Assembly: GCA_015179045.1 (NCBI GenBank)
Contig: WHUZ01000046.1
Span: 372,001 to 436,000, forward strand
DNA length: 64,000 nt
DNA from: Kalaharituber pfeilii
Lineage: Eukaryota; Ascomycota; Pezizomycetes; Pezizales; Pezizaceae
Direction of reading: 5' to 3'
Position numbers and translations under genes: made by a program. How positions within the stretch are numbered: position 1 is the stretch's first letter; every line of letters begins with the position of its first letter. Below, in pieces: positions 45,247 to 55,610 of the stretch. Below the pieces are notes generated by a model that saw only the letters and a program-made list of their open reading frames with translations, had not been told where the DNA came from and made no database searches.

Positions 45247-45553
45247 TATACAGAAATCACTAAGATGAGAAGAAAAAAAACATGAAGGTGTAAGATAGAC
45301 AGATAGTATCAACTACTGCCTTGCGATGGACCGGAGCGGTGAAAACTGGCGGAACGAACGTACGACTAAATGCGAGTGCGAGTGCGAAAAGAAGAGAAGA
45401 GAAGGTTGATTGTATGTGCTACAGTACAGGAAGTCTATATATATGATATCGCCTCACGTGCTGCCCTTATCTCCACGTGCTTTCCATGCCAAGCTTTACC
45501 TCTTACCTATTCCGTCGTCGTCACCACAACGGTTTTGACTTACAGGTATGATA

Positions 45554-45859
45554 CTAGACAGAAAAATAAGTATTTGGACAGGGGATAGATGCATATTATG
45601 CGCTGTGCGGTATTCGGCATATTTTGGTATGCTTGGCGGCAAAACAGGCCCAGATTCATTATGTCAGCTGTCCAAATTTCATCACGTCAGCTGTCCAAAT
45701 ACTTTCTTACATAATGAATTTGGACACCCTATTACGAAATTTGGACTGTCTATGGCTATCACCAGCCAAGCATACGAAAATATGCTAGTTTCTGCCGAAT
45801 ACTGCATGGGGGATAAATATGCATTTATCCCCTGTCCAAATACTTATTTTTCTGTCTAG
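45554..45859. mobile_element. Tc1/mariner-like foldback MITE
   Basis: A 306-bp element flanked by TA starts CTAGACAGAAAAATAAGTAT and TTTGGACAGGGGATA, with the exact complement at the other end. The arms continue with imperfect pairing (GTATTCGGCATATTTTGGTATGC against GCATACGAAAATATGC...CGAATAC), so almost the whole element folds back. The TA duplication and the terminal GTCCAAATACTTATTTTT motif are typical of Tc1/mariner. An apparent 103-codon ORF across it is a by-product. Confidence 0.88.
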
Positions 45860-45884
45860 TATTATCCTACCATATTGCATACTA

Positions 45885-46596
45885 TAAGAAACCTGCCATA
45901 ACCTATTAGATTCAGTTTATTCTGCTACATCTCATTCCATCAACGGGAACATTATCATACCTGTAAGATTGAGCTTATTCTACTGCATTGTGTGATAGTG
46001 AGGAACTTGTCATAGCTATCAAATTCAGCTTATCCTGATGGATCTCATGGCATGGAGAGAAGTGTGAATCATACCTGTCAAATTGAGCCCATTCTGTTAT
46101 ATCTCGCACTGTTGAGGGAGGCTTATCATACCTGTTAATTGAGGTCATTCTGCCTCATTTTGCGACATAAAAATGTTCAGCTATCCTTATAGATTGTGAG
46201 CCCATCTCCAGCTGTTGATGGAGACCTGCCATATCTGTCAGGTTTAGCTCACTCTGCCTCATCTCGTGCCATCAAGAGGGGCCTAACATACCTATCAAAT
46301 TCAGCTTATCCTGCCTCATCTCTTGCAATTGAGAGGGCCTGTCGTACTTTATCAATAGATCTCATTCTGCTATATCTCCCGCGATCAAAAGGGGTCCACT
46401 ATACCTATGAAATTCAGCTTATGTTGTCATACTTTGTGCCATCGACTACTGCCATATCTCATACCATCAAGTGGGACCTGCCATACTTATTAAATTCAAC
46501 TCATGCTGCCATATTTCGCACTGTCAAGTGGAACGAGCTATAATTATCAGATTCAGCACATCTGTCACATTTCGTGCCATTTAAGAGGGCCTCCCA
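45885..46596. repeat. Diverged tandem array, ~60-bp unit
   Basis: About eleven degenerate units share CATACCT(G/A)TCAAATT(C/G)AGC, then TTATTCTGC, ATCTC and a GAGGG-like end. Similarity between neighbours is loose, so the array is old. A family-B LINE inserted in its last unit. Confidence 0.8.
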
Positions 46597-47197
46597 ATGT
46601 GGGTTAAGGCTCACATCGGAATTACAGGGAATGAGAAGGCGGATGAGTGGGCGAAGAAGGGGACGATGGAGAAGGGGAGGGAGGTGGCCACCGGGAGTGG
46701 GGTGCGCCAAAGGATAAAGGCGTGGAGGAGAGAGATAGAGGGGTTCGGAGGAGGGAAGGTCATGGAGTGGAGTAGGGTGGCGACATCAAACTTCACTGCA
46801 TTGCGACTGGAGCGGGGAAGGTGTGCTATATGGTTGAAGAAGCTGGGGGTGGCGGAATCGGATAAGTGCAGGTGTGGGGAGGTGCAAACGGGGGAGCATC
46901 TCGCTTTCCGGTGCAGAAGCCAGAAGAACCGTCCAGAAGGTTTTCAGAGGTGGAGCGACATGGGAAAGAATTGGAAGAGAAAGGCGGAGAATGGGGAGGA
47001 ATATGACATTTTAGAGAATTTCTTCGCCAGGGTCAAGTTCTAGAAGTTAGGAGAGCGGGGGCGGCAGCGCGATGGGGCCATGTACGTAGAAATTTATTTT
47101 AGCCTGTCTTCGGGCTATGAGGGCTTGCCCAGGGACCCTGCCATGGCCACGTGCTACAAGCGGGGTTATGTGATAAAAAAAAAAAAAAAAAAAAAAA
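46597..47197 (+). mobile_element. Family-B LINE, 5'-truncated (reference copy)
   Basis: It is flanked by the perfect 13-bp duplication AGAGGGCCTCCCA (46584-46596 and 47198-47210). The single open frame encodes the end of ORF2: RNase H motif WVKAHIGITGNEKADEWAK, a basic region, and a C-terminal finger CRCGEVQTGEHLAFRC followed by RSQKNRPEGF, ending at 47043. The 3' UTR contains GGGCTATGAGGGCTTGCCCA and ends CCCTGCCATGGCC...CAAGCGGGGTTATGTGAT plus about 25 A. The uninterrupted frame and intact duplication mark it as a young insertion. Confidence 0.92.
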
Positions 47198-47386
47198 AGA
47201 GGGCCTCCCATACCTGCAAATAGTATATATGCTGTAATATTACGTCAACAAACACGATCTCAGCGCGTTGGCATGTTGCACATGTCTGGCCAGCAACCTA
47301 GTTGCAGCTGAACTTGATGTCAGGATGGGGGATAATTCTAGCAGTGTCAACCGGCAGCCTGGAAGTGTACTGATCAACAGCCCATC

Positions 47387-47442
47387 TATCGCCATAGCCC
47401 TTAGGGCGGCATGCGATTAATGAAATAAAAAAAAAAAAAAAA
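47387..47442 (+). mobile_element. Family-A micro-retroposon
   Basis: ATCGCCATAGCCCTTAGGG, CGGCATGCGATTAATGAAAT and poly(A), flanked by AACAGCCCATC (47376-47386 and 47443-47453). Confidence 0.92.
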
Positions 47443-47735
47443 AACAGCCCATCACACCCATATCATCCTACCGTAGTCTGTCAGCCGACCCATATAAATA
47501 ACCAGCGGCTGTAGTGGCCGACCCAATGAGCAGCCCGATGAGCGACCCAATAAGCGACTCAGCGAGTGGCCCCAGATTTTGAAGCTCCCGTTGCAACAGT
47601 GTAAACTTTATCTCAATTGAGCAGTGCTCCTCAGAGGGCATCTTAGGCCTACTGCGATATTGCTAGATCGAGATAATTGACCACCTTGAAGGCAGTGGGC
47701 ATATTAGGTGTATTAGTACGCACTTGAGATATTGA

Positions 47736-48220
47736 TTTTTTTTTTTTTTTTTATTTCATTGATCGCATGCCGCCCTAAGGGCTATGGCGATGTTTAGGTA
47801 CATAACTATAGACTGGTAGAGAAAATATAAGAAAGGTAAAAAAGTCCTACTCCTCCCCTGCCCATTCCAAGATTTCCGCCAAGTTGGTGTCTTTGTCCGG
47901 GTGCCTTAGTCCATTCGCTCCGTCTTTTATCTTTTTCTTCCATGTCTGACAGTCGTTGGTTATGTGTGTTAGGTTCTCAGGGGCTCTCCCGCACCATCTG
48001 CACTCTGGAGAGTCAGCCTTTCCTATGGTGTATCTCCACTCTTTGAGCCCCTTGTTTCCTAGGATTCCGGCCAGGGTTGCGATTCTCCTGCGGTTGTCTA
48101 TGCTTTGGAGGGGTCGGTAGGATAGGTGGAGGCGATTCCGTTCTTCGGCCCTGAGGCTTTTAGCTTCCTGTCTTATTCCCGCTTCTGTGACGGTGTCGTC
48201 CTCGTATTGTATTGCCGTGT
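47736..48220 (-). mobile_element. Family-A LINE, 5'-truncated
   Basis: Flanked by CTTGAGATATTGA (47723-47735 and 48221-48233). The minus strand reads TVTEAGIRQEAKSLRAEERN, RLHLSYRPLQSIDNRRRIAT, DSPECRWCGRAPENLTHI and EILEWAGEE (stop at 47847). It ends with ATCGCCATAGCCCTTAGGGC...GCGATCAATGAAAT and poly(A). Confidence 0.92.
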
Positions 48221-48392
48221 CTTGAGATATTGAGCATATTAAGCATATAGAGTATATTGAGTGCGTACATGAGAGATTGGGCACATTTGAGTATGTTGAA
48301 CGCGCACTTCTCACTAGTATATTGAGTACATATAATACGTAATATTGGAATACCGATAACTGTACAATATGTATGCCCACTCAATATGCTTA

Positions 48393-48446
48393 CCTCGCCA
48401 TAGCCCCTAGGGCGGTATGCGAGTAATGATATAAAAAAAAAAAAAA
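48393..48446 (+). mobile_element. Family-A micro-retroposon
   Basis: CCTCGCCATAGCCCCTAGGG, CGGTATGCGAGTAATGATAT and poly(A), flanked by CTCAATATGCTTA (48380-48392 and 48447-48459). Confidence 0.93.
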
Positions 48447-48688
48447 ACTCAATATGCTTAATATATCCAACATGCTCAACGTCTTCAGAGCAATCAATTG
48501 TCTCAATCTGGTAATATCCCAGCATGCCTAAGCTGCCCTGTTAGGACATTGCTCAATTGGGATAAAGTTTACACTATTACAAAGAGAGCTTTAGAAGCTG
48601 GACAACTTGATGGGCCCTCGTTGAGCCACTCATTAGACGCTCATTAGGCCGCTCATTGGGTCAGCTACTATAACCGCTAGCTGTTAGT

Positions 48689-48752
48689 TTTTTTTTTTTT
48701 TTTTTTTTTTTATTTCATTACTCGCATACCGCCTATCAGGCTACGGCGAGGT
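48689..48752 (-). mobile_element. Family-A micro-retroposon with compensatory stem change
   Basis: Minus strand CCTCGCCGTAGCCTGATAGG, CGGTATGCGAGTAATGAAAT and poly(A), flanked by TAGCTGTTAGT (48678-48688 and 48753-48763). The inner stem is GCCT/AGGC instead of GCCC/GGGC, so pairing is kept. Confidence 0.92.
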
Positions 48753-48794
48753 TAGCTGTTAGTTACATAGGTCGGCTGGCAATGCACTGTGGGA

Positions 48795-49150
48795 TAGTAG
48801 CTGCATTGAGGGTCCTAGCACGTAAAGGGTTGTGAGGTTAGAGCCTGATAAGCTCCAATAGACTCTCCCCAGGCTTGACCCTTGTGTGAAATGTGAAGCT
48901 TTGCTAAATACAGAGCGAGCCGAGGCGTTGGGCTTGTGGGGAGTCCAACGGTCTGAGAGGACGGATGCTTACGTCGGTGCCAGTGGTCGGAGTGGCTTTA
49001 TCCGAAGTTGCGGGCTTAGCGAAGGTGCTTAAGGTGCAAACGATGTGACAAGCCTATGGCAGGGAGAGTATCGTACTCACTTGGGTGGTGCCCTGAGTTG
49101 GTTCAAGTGAAACGACTGCCCTAACCTGCAACCTTCGTACAGTTCTAGGG
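48795..49150. other. Unrecognised stretch before the long LINE copy
   Basis: There is no ORF of note. It could be an upstream part of the LINE at 49160 or unrelated sequence. Confidence 0.3.
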
Positions 49151-49159
49151 CCTGTGGAC

Positions 49160-51683
49160 AGCGCGAGTGGAGCAATCCTACAGTATGAAAATCGCGCAGG
49201 GGGGCCAGAAATGGTTACAAAGCCGTGCTAGCCTTAAAGAGCCTAAAAAAAGCACAGTAAATACCAATTGGCCTCTGGAAACTGGAAGACTCCCCCCTAC
49301 ATTGATCCTGAAGATTTTAAGGGGGTCCACTCTCTGGACGGCAATCAGGGAGGAGATCATCAAATACATAAATGCAAGATACTAGTTCACCAGAGGGTTC
49401 AGCGTCGTGATGATCCTCAAGAAAGGAAGTCCGAGAGACAATCCGGCAAGCTGGAGACCAATCACTCTGCTGAACACAGTAGCGAAGCTCGGTCAGAAGG
49501 TGGTAGCCAACCTCATCCAAAGGCGGGACATGCTGTTTCGGGATACACAGTTGGGGGGCAGACCGATGCACCGGGCGGAAGAGGCACGTCCTGATGGAGG
49601 CGGTCAGGAGACTCCGGAAAAGCGAGTGGACCGCTTTAGTTGGGGACGATATAAAATCAGCTTTCAATCACCTACGGAGAGAGGGGGTAGTGAGGAGGAT
49701 CGAGGCAGTTGACCCGAACATGGCAGCCTTCGTCGAAGGGTTTCTACAGCCGAACGAATTTCAGATCTCATGGGACAGGAAGACCAGAGGTAGAGGCAGG
49801 ATGACAGATGGGACTCCCCAAGGCTCCCCCCTATCCTCAGTGCTTTTTTTTGTAGGGATAGCGCCGGTATTTTTTTTTTTTTTTTAATTTCATTACTCGC
49901 ATGCCGCCCTATGGGCTATGGCGAGGATTTTATTAAAGGCTAAGGAAATAAAGGTCTAAGTACATGATGCCCGCGGTTCAGAATGTATTGCGGGGAGGGC
50001 GGTCGGCAGTCTGAATCATCTCCGTCCTCTTTCAGCCTCATACTGGCTCGCCTTGAGCCACCTTCCTCCGAGTCGCACCTTCTCCAGATAGCGCCGGTAG
50101 CGGAGAAGGCAGAGAAGCGAGAGTTCACCTGCTCCTACCTTAATGACTTTCACAGCGTTTTGTCTAACAAGTCATTGAGACAACTAAAGCAGGACATACA
50201 GGAACATCGTGCAAAGATAACCCAAGAGGCACCTGAGGAGGGGTTCGAACTGGATCCCCGAAAGTCCGAAACCCTCATCATAGTTACAAAGGGTTGGAGC
50301 TACAGGGTGGGACTTTATGTCGACTGGAAGATGAAGTTCAATGACTACTTCGACAGAAGACTACAGCTGGGCAAGGCAGCATGGAGGGTGGCATCCCGGC
50401 TAGGTAAGGTACTACCAGCCAAAAGGAGGCAACTCTACGCTAGCATCATCAGGAATATAGTGACCTGGGGCAGCTGGGCGTGGGCGAGCTATGCACAAGG
50501 CACCCCAGCAGGACACAAACTCAGACAGCTGGAAAAATGGTAATACTGGACGAGAAGAGATGTGGTTGAAGGGTTGACGAACCTGGAATTGGTTGAGGCA
50601 TTCGTCGGTGGGGAGGTTGAGAGGGGAGAGGCTAGGGTATTGAGATTCAGAGATGAACTAATCAAAGACCCACAACCAGACATGAGATACTTGAGGGGCT
50701 CACTCGAGTACTGTGAGTCCCTGCCACTCCATATTTATCTGTATCACCCCAGGGACCTTCTCAGAGAAGACTGGGAAGCCATCATCGCCAAAGAAGAAGA
50801 CGAAGGGTGGACGAGCATATACACCGATGGGAGTAGCTTAGAAGACAGAACGGGCACTGGAGTCCATCACGGCAGCAACGATACCTCTATATACCTGAGA
50901 ACACACTGTATAGTGAATGATGTAGAAATAATAGCCGTAGGAGAAGCCCTGGGAAAGGACAGGGAGATACTGATAGTCACTGACTCCAGGGTCACCATAA
51001 TAAGAATGCAGGAGATAGCTAGGGGGGATCCAACTCTGGAGGGGTCCTGCAAGATTGGTGAGGAGATGGTGGGAGGAGAGGACAGCCCAGGGTGACAGAG
51101 ACATAGCGATATTATGGGTGAAGGCACATAAAGGTGTCAAAGGCAACACCGACGCAGACATGGCAGCCAAGATTGGTATGGCACTGCAATAACAAGACGA
51201 GGTGGTTACCGAGGCAGGCATGAGGCAATATGCCAAAGCATGGAGGGCCGACGAGAGGAAGAGACTACAGCTGTTGTACCGGCCTTTAGAATATCTGGGG
51301 AATAGGAGGAGAGTAGCCACCCTCACAGGCATGCTGGGGAACAAGGGTCTGCGTCAGTGGAGGCACCGGATAGAATCACCGGAGTGTAGGTGGTGTGGCA
51401 AAGCCCTCGAAAACTTTGCTCAAATAATGAATGAATGCGAGGCATGGAAGAAAGGATTCCCGGGGGGGAGACGGGGTTGAAGCACACAACGAAGCCAGGC
51501 GGGGAAGGAGACATGCTGGCGGAGGTCTTGGACTGGGCGACAGAGTAATTTTCCTTTAACATCAGCTTACATTTCGTTTTGTCTTTTGCTATTCTCCCAT
51601 ATTCTCCCTTCTGCTCATTATGTATTTAATCTCTCGCCATAGCCTGTCAGGGGGGATGCGGGTAATGAAATAAAAAAAAAAAA
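49160..51683 (+). mobile_element. Family-A LINE, longest copy (RT-RNase H-finger), degenerate
   Basis: Frames on the plus strand follow ORF2 order. They are a pre-RT segment (TAIREEIIKYINA), RT block NPASWRPITLLNTVAKLGQK, LVGDDIKSAFNHLRREGVV, GTPQGSPLSSVLFFVGIAP, a broken YxDD box (TCSYLNDFHS), and the thumb (LQLGKAAWRVASRLGKVLPA). RNase H follows with IYTDGSSLED and ILIVTDSRVTI, then GMLGNKGLRQWRHRI and a C-terminal finger ECRWCGKALENFAQIMNEC. Several frameshifts separate these pieces. The 3' end at 51635-51683 is a diverged hairpin plus poly(A). An ORF1-type copy interrupts the RT at 49870-50086. This is the best evidence here for the enzyme that family A would use. Confidence 0.88.
49870..50086 (-). 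mobile_element. Half-LINE (ORF1-tail) copy nested in a LINE
   Basis: It is bracketed by GATAGCGCCGGTA (49857-49869 and 50087-50099). The minus strand has the ORF1 end equivalent to VRLGGRWLK, then 3' UTR and family-A hairpin with poly(A). The host RT frame resumes after the duplication. Confidence 0.9.
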
Positions 51684-51985
51684 ACTCGACACCAAGTGAG
51701 CTGACTTTTTAGTGCAATGGGTAGTACATCCATCAGCCTCAGGTAACTATTATGGTCCCGTGACAGGAAAAGATATCAAGGGAGTGGAATTTGATGGTTT
51801 ATCACTTACGGGTTCTGTATGGATCAACACCCTCAATCAATAGGTATGGTTGGGGCGCGGTTGAAGGTGACGCCACATGAATAGGAGACTAGATGTACTG
51901 GTACATGTAATACGTATACGGGCTTGTGATACATCAGTAAGTATGGAAAACATACACTGTGCGCCGGGTGTCCCAGGGCGCTGCA
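51684..51985. other. Unrecognised spacer
   Basis: Short non-coding stretch between LINE copies. Confidence 0.3.
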
Positions 51986-52065
51986 GTATCCCCCTTTTTT
52001 TTTTTTTTTTTTTTTTTTTTATATCAGTGGTCGCCTGCCGCCCTAAGGGCTATGGCGATATCTAG
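51986..52065 (-). mobile_element. Family-A tail next to a half-LINE tail
   Basis: A second family-A end (ATCGCCATAGCCCTTAGGGC, GCAGGCGACCACTGATAT, about 28 A) sits directly next to the poly(A) of the 52066-53310 copy. It appears to have inserted in or near that poly(A). No separate duplication could be read in the homopolymer. Confidence 0.6.
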
Positions 52066-53310
52066 TTACATATTTTTTTTTTTTTTTTTATTTCAGTACT
52101 CGCATGCCGCCCTGTGGGCTATGGCGAGGTATATAATTGAGAAGAAAAAACAAAAACTAACTGATGCCTAAATACATGTGGGGCCCGCGGATCTCGTGTG
52201 TGATGCGGGGGTCAATACAGCCTACTTCCTCCGCCTGTACGGCTCGTATTGAGTGGTCCTCAACAGCCTCCCTCCCAACCTGACTCTGTCTATCTCTTTC
52301 TCCTCCTCCAAGTACACCACGACCGAGCTTGTCTTCTTGCCCTCGGCTAACAGCTCAGTCTTGCGTCTCAGCCACCTTATCCCCACGGTCTTGCCCAGTG
52401 TCTTATTCCCAGCCTCCAGCCACTTCCTCACCTTTCCCAAGTCCTTCCTTAAGGAGATTCCGTGTACCACGACGGCGGCTTTCGAAGTGGTGATGGCGTC
52501 GGTTTTGGGAGTTGGATCGGGGCTTGCTGTTCTTTTGTCTTTTCCCTGTGGGCTTCGGCTTCGGTGCCGGTGCGGTCTCTGCGGGGGTCGGGGGTGTCGG
52601 TGTCGGTGTCGGTGTCGGGGGTTCGGCTGTCGGTGTGGTAGTGGCGACTGCCGTCGCCGGAGTCCCGATCGGAGGCGAGTTGGCTATCTTTTCCGCCTCT
52701 TTTTGGTCCAGCCGCCTTTTAATCTCGTATGGCGTTTTCTCTGAGGGCTGCTTCCCCTTCCTTTTCCTGGTCGGGGGTGTCTTCTCCGCCGGCGGGAAGT
52801 CTGTGCACGTGATGGGGCTTAGCCCCAATGTCGGTTGTCGTGGCGGTGTCGCCGGTTGTGTGTCTATCCAGGTGACGGGGCTGAACCCCAGGACCTGTTG
52901 TGGCGTCAGTGTCGGCGCATTGTCTATACACGTGATGGGGCTGAGCCCCAGTGGCTGTGCCGTTGGCTCATTGGCTGTATGCACGATGCTGAGCCCCAAT
53001 GGCTGTGGTGGCATCGCCCAGGGGGGGGTTGGTCCGTGCGCGTGTCGTCCTCCCGCCTTGACTTCCTCGGGATCCGAGTTGAATCGGAAGAACAGGCGGG
53101 AGCCATCTTCCGGTGGCTTGTCGCTTTGGGTGACACTTTTCCAGATCGAAGCGAGTATTCGAGTAAGCCCGAATCTTTCTCCGATCTCCTGTCGTAAGTC
53201 TGCCCACTCTGGAATGTCCAACTCCTCCCAAGTGGACGGGGGCGGAGGAGGCGAGGCGGGTGGAGGGGGCGGTGGGGCGGTCTTTGTCTTCTTGCTCCTG
53301 GGCATTGTGT
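52066..53310 (-). mobile_element. Half-LINE, most complete copy
   Basis: ORF1 begins at 53305 and runs to about 52222 (one frame change near 52440). About 110 bp later lies the family-A hairpin (TCGCCATAGCCCACAGGGC, GCGAGTACTGAAAT) and poly(A). No ORF2 is present. The ORF1 end (RVRLGG...YEPYRRRK) coincides with the end point in the other half-LINE copies. Confidence 0.85.
52222..53305 (-). CDS. LINE ORF1 (gag-like) protein lacking zinc knuckles
   Basis: The protein starts MPRSKKTKTAPPPPPPASPP. A short conserved block follows (WEELDIPEWADLRQEIGERF), then a Pro-rich region holding four imperfect copies of a PLGLSPITCID motif about 35 residues apart. Next come a basic segment (RKRKGKQPSEKTPYEIKRRL) and a Thr-Pro run. 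The conserved C-terminal part is VVHGISLRKDLGKVRKWLEA, GIRWLRRKTELLAEGKKTSS, VVVYLEEEKEIDRVRLGGRL. It resembles the RNA-binding core of fungal Tad-like ORF1. That family usually continues into CCHC knuckles; here it stops at YEPYRRRK. The two frames meet near 52400-52470, so a one-base shift is likely. No known host role. Confidence 0.7.
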
Positions 53311-53654
53311 CGACTTTCGATTGGCGGTCTTGGCGAACGGGGTTGTGGCAACGAGGGTGTTGAGCTGAGGAATCCTCCGAATTTCTCCCCTCGGGGGAAA
53401 TTCGCAGCGTCGGGTATTTGGGATAAAAAATTAGATCAAAGTACTCGACTCGCCGAGGGCTTTCGATCTATGTAGGTTTCAGCGGGGGGAGCGTTGTGGT
53501 TGCGGAGTCGCTTCCAAACGCTCGTCCTGAGGTGGTTGTTGAAAGTGTGTGATCTAGTTACATATGAAATAAAAGAAAAGTTAGATATAAGAGTAGAAAT
53601 CCCCGAAACCTCCTGTATGAAGGGGAAGTGACAACAACAATAACAGTTTTCTAG

Positions 53655-54480
53655 GTCATGTCGGTACATGAGGAGGCGTCCTTATCCTATCTCCGTCCTC
53701 TGTCCCACTCGTACCGGCATGCTCTGAGCCATCTTCCTCCTAGCCTCACCTTGTCTATTTCAGTAGGTCTCTCCAGGTACATGACTACCGAGCTCGTCTG
53801 CTTTCCCTCCTCGACTATTGTTATCTTTTTTCTTAGCCATCGTATCCCAAAATTCCTCCTAGGTCTTTGTTTTTAGCCTCCATCCATCTTTGGACATTCC
53901 CGAGGTCCTTTCTCAGGGCTATCCCGTGTACTACGATGCCAAACCTTGCGGTAGTGGTACAGGGTTGTTTAGATAGGATGGGGATTTGACTTTGGAGGTG
54001 CGAGGGAGATTGGTCGTTGGTGTAGGCGTGGGCGTGGGAGCAGGAGTGGGCACAAGGGTTAGTTGGCTTATCAAGTATGCGCTGGTGAGGGTGCTATCAG
54101 CATGTGGTGGTGGAGTCCCGACTGAAGGCATGGAGGCAGTTTTTGTTGTCTCCTTGTTGTCGAGTCTCTTCTTGAAGGCGTACAAGTCTTATGGCGACGC
54201 CGCTTTACCCCTCGCCATAGCCCGTTGGGCGGCATGCGAGTATTGATATAAAAAAAAAAAAAAAAAGACGCCGCTTTACCTTTGCACTTTCTAGTAGGGG
54301 TGGGGGCGGGGGTGGAAGTGGGCATGGCTTCCACTGAATATGCCGTGGAGATTCCGCTGAAGTCCAGGGCTTCAGGCTCTGGTGTTTTCTCTTCTTGGGT
54401 GGATATTTGTAACAGTGATTCTTGGACTGTAACTCGTAGATGACAGGAAACCAGGGAGCAGCAGTACAGCATTCAGCATA
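53655..54480 (-). mobile_element. ORF1-type copy, degenerate, with micro-retroposon inside
   Basis: The minus strand contains the Pro/Thr-rich part (PTPAPTPTPTPTT) and then the ORF1 end equivalent to GIALRKDLGNVQRWMEAKN, TSSVVMYLERPTEIDKVRL. A micro-retroposon splits it at 54210. The UTR is followed by TATGTAACTAGATCACAC near 53555, without a visible hairpin, so its 3' end is rearranged. Confidence 0.7.
54210..54266 (+). mobile_element. Family-A micro-retroposon
   Basis: CCTCGCCATAGCCCGTTGGG, CGGCATGCGAGTATTGATAT and 17 A, flanked by the 14-bp duplication GACGCCGCTTTACC (54196-54209 and 54267-54280). It inserted into an ORF1-type copy. Confidence 0.94.
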
Positions 54481-54743
54481 GCAGTTCGGCACAGCAGGTA
54501 ACCAATCACTGAGTGGAAATTAAGTACAATAGGACCTTTAGGATACTTCCATAGGGTCATGCAATTCATTACACTTTTGAACTGTCGATCATATCCATCA
54601 AGTTAAATCACTCTTTACTGGCAGGATCCCAATCGGAATCCTGGTAGGAAAGATAGGGTAGGCGTGGTTTTGCAACAACAATGCAAAGAAGATCCACATT
54701 TCCTTGCCGCAATCCTAGATTAAATCTGTTCTCTTACACTATT

Positions 54744-55610
54744 TTACAACGCCATTAAATGCTTGGTACCTCCAAAAATTTTCTGCATTCGCTTGAGATG
54801 AGAATTCGCCTTGCTTGTTCTGCACGACACCTTGCAGGCTGCAAGGCGATTGAATACCAAGCTTGCATTTATAGCAGTATGAGAGTTGCAGGAACATATT
54901 TCCTGATTTGCAGGTTGAGTGATGGCAAGTAGATGCAAAGCTTTTAATAATTTGATGTTAGATTGTTGTTCAGCAATTGGTAGTATTCCATTATTACTCA
55001 TAAGATAATCTCTGATATTATATCAGTATCCAAAACCTGAGCTTTGATGGGTGCGAGGTATGGTACAGCTACAGCACTTTTCCAGTTCATCCCTCGGCCA
55101 GCGTTATATGCAACCGAAGTGGCCTCTTGTGGATACAAAAAATGCAGTTTTATTGCATACCATGCGTGGTTGCTCCATATAATAGTAGATGGTTTTGGTT
55201 CGCCCCAGACCATAATAAAATTATGGCAGAGACGTTTTGACAGATCTACAGTATCTACCATAATCCGTGAGCAACCATTGATTTTTGAAATTACGTAGGT
55301 GTATGTCTACCCGAGTTGCTATCCGCTACTGTGTGGCTTATTGCATTCTTTTCTATTGATGCTATTACTGTTTTCATCTCCTCATCAGTGTTTGCGAAGT
55401 CAAGTTGAAGCCAATTCAGAGCGCTATGTACTGCATACGGTAAAAGTGCGACAGGGGCAGTGTTAGGGGCCTGAGAAAGAATGTTGAGCCAGCCTGGCCT
55501 GAATACCCCTTCCTTCTCCGCCCAGCCTGGCCCAATTTTCTTTCTGCTAGCCTCATTTACAGAGGAGGCTTCCAAGGGTCCCCCCAGTTTTGACTCCAGC
55601 TTAAATTCGC
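54744..55610 (-). CDS. Unrecognised protein, probably multi-exon
   Basis: Three reading frames in order (55610-55291, 55261-54998, 55001-54744) have protein-like composition and could be exons of one gene. They contain GWLNILSQAPNTAPVALLPY, NWLQLDFANTDEEMKTVIAS, FIMVWGEPKPSTIIWSNHAW, GRGMNWKSAVAVPYLAPIKA and SNNGILPIAEQQSNIKLLKA. A putative intron (GTAGAC...GGTAG) lies near 55290-55240. No start codon or domain is recognised, and a transposon-derived gene is possible. Confidence 0.35.

Larger units (their letters stand above)
47490..48790. mobile_element. Long foldback element carrying three retroposons
   Basis: Sequence at about 47500-47730 is repeated as its complement at about 48460-48785. 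Examples are GACCCAATGAGC / GCTCATTGGGTC, TAAACTTTATC(T/C)CAATTGAGC and the TTGAGATATTGA / CTCAATATG stretch. The arms are at least 250 bp, and the centre is AT-rich with CATATTGAG units and no ORF. A family-A LINE (47736-48220) and two micro-retroposons (48393, 48689) lie inside. Its exact ends and target duplication are not determined. Confidence 0.7.

Noticed and set aside
45548..45859. 103-codon ORF
   Set aside because: It spans the inverted-repeat MITE exactly and is a by-product of the palindrome.
48795..49150. Possible structural RNA (GC-balanced, ORF-poor stretch)
   Set aside because: I could not match it to rRNA, tRNA or another known RNA, and it lies beside a LINE whose 5' end is undefined.
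52512..53363. 283-codon plus-strand ORF
   Set aside because: It is the antisense shadow of the LINE ORF1, with Gly/Val-rich composition caused by the Pro/Thr-rich real frame.
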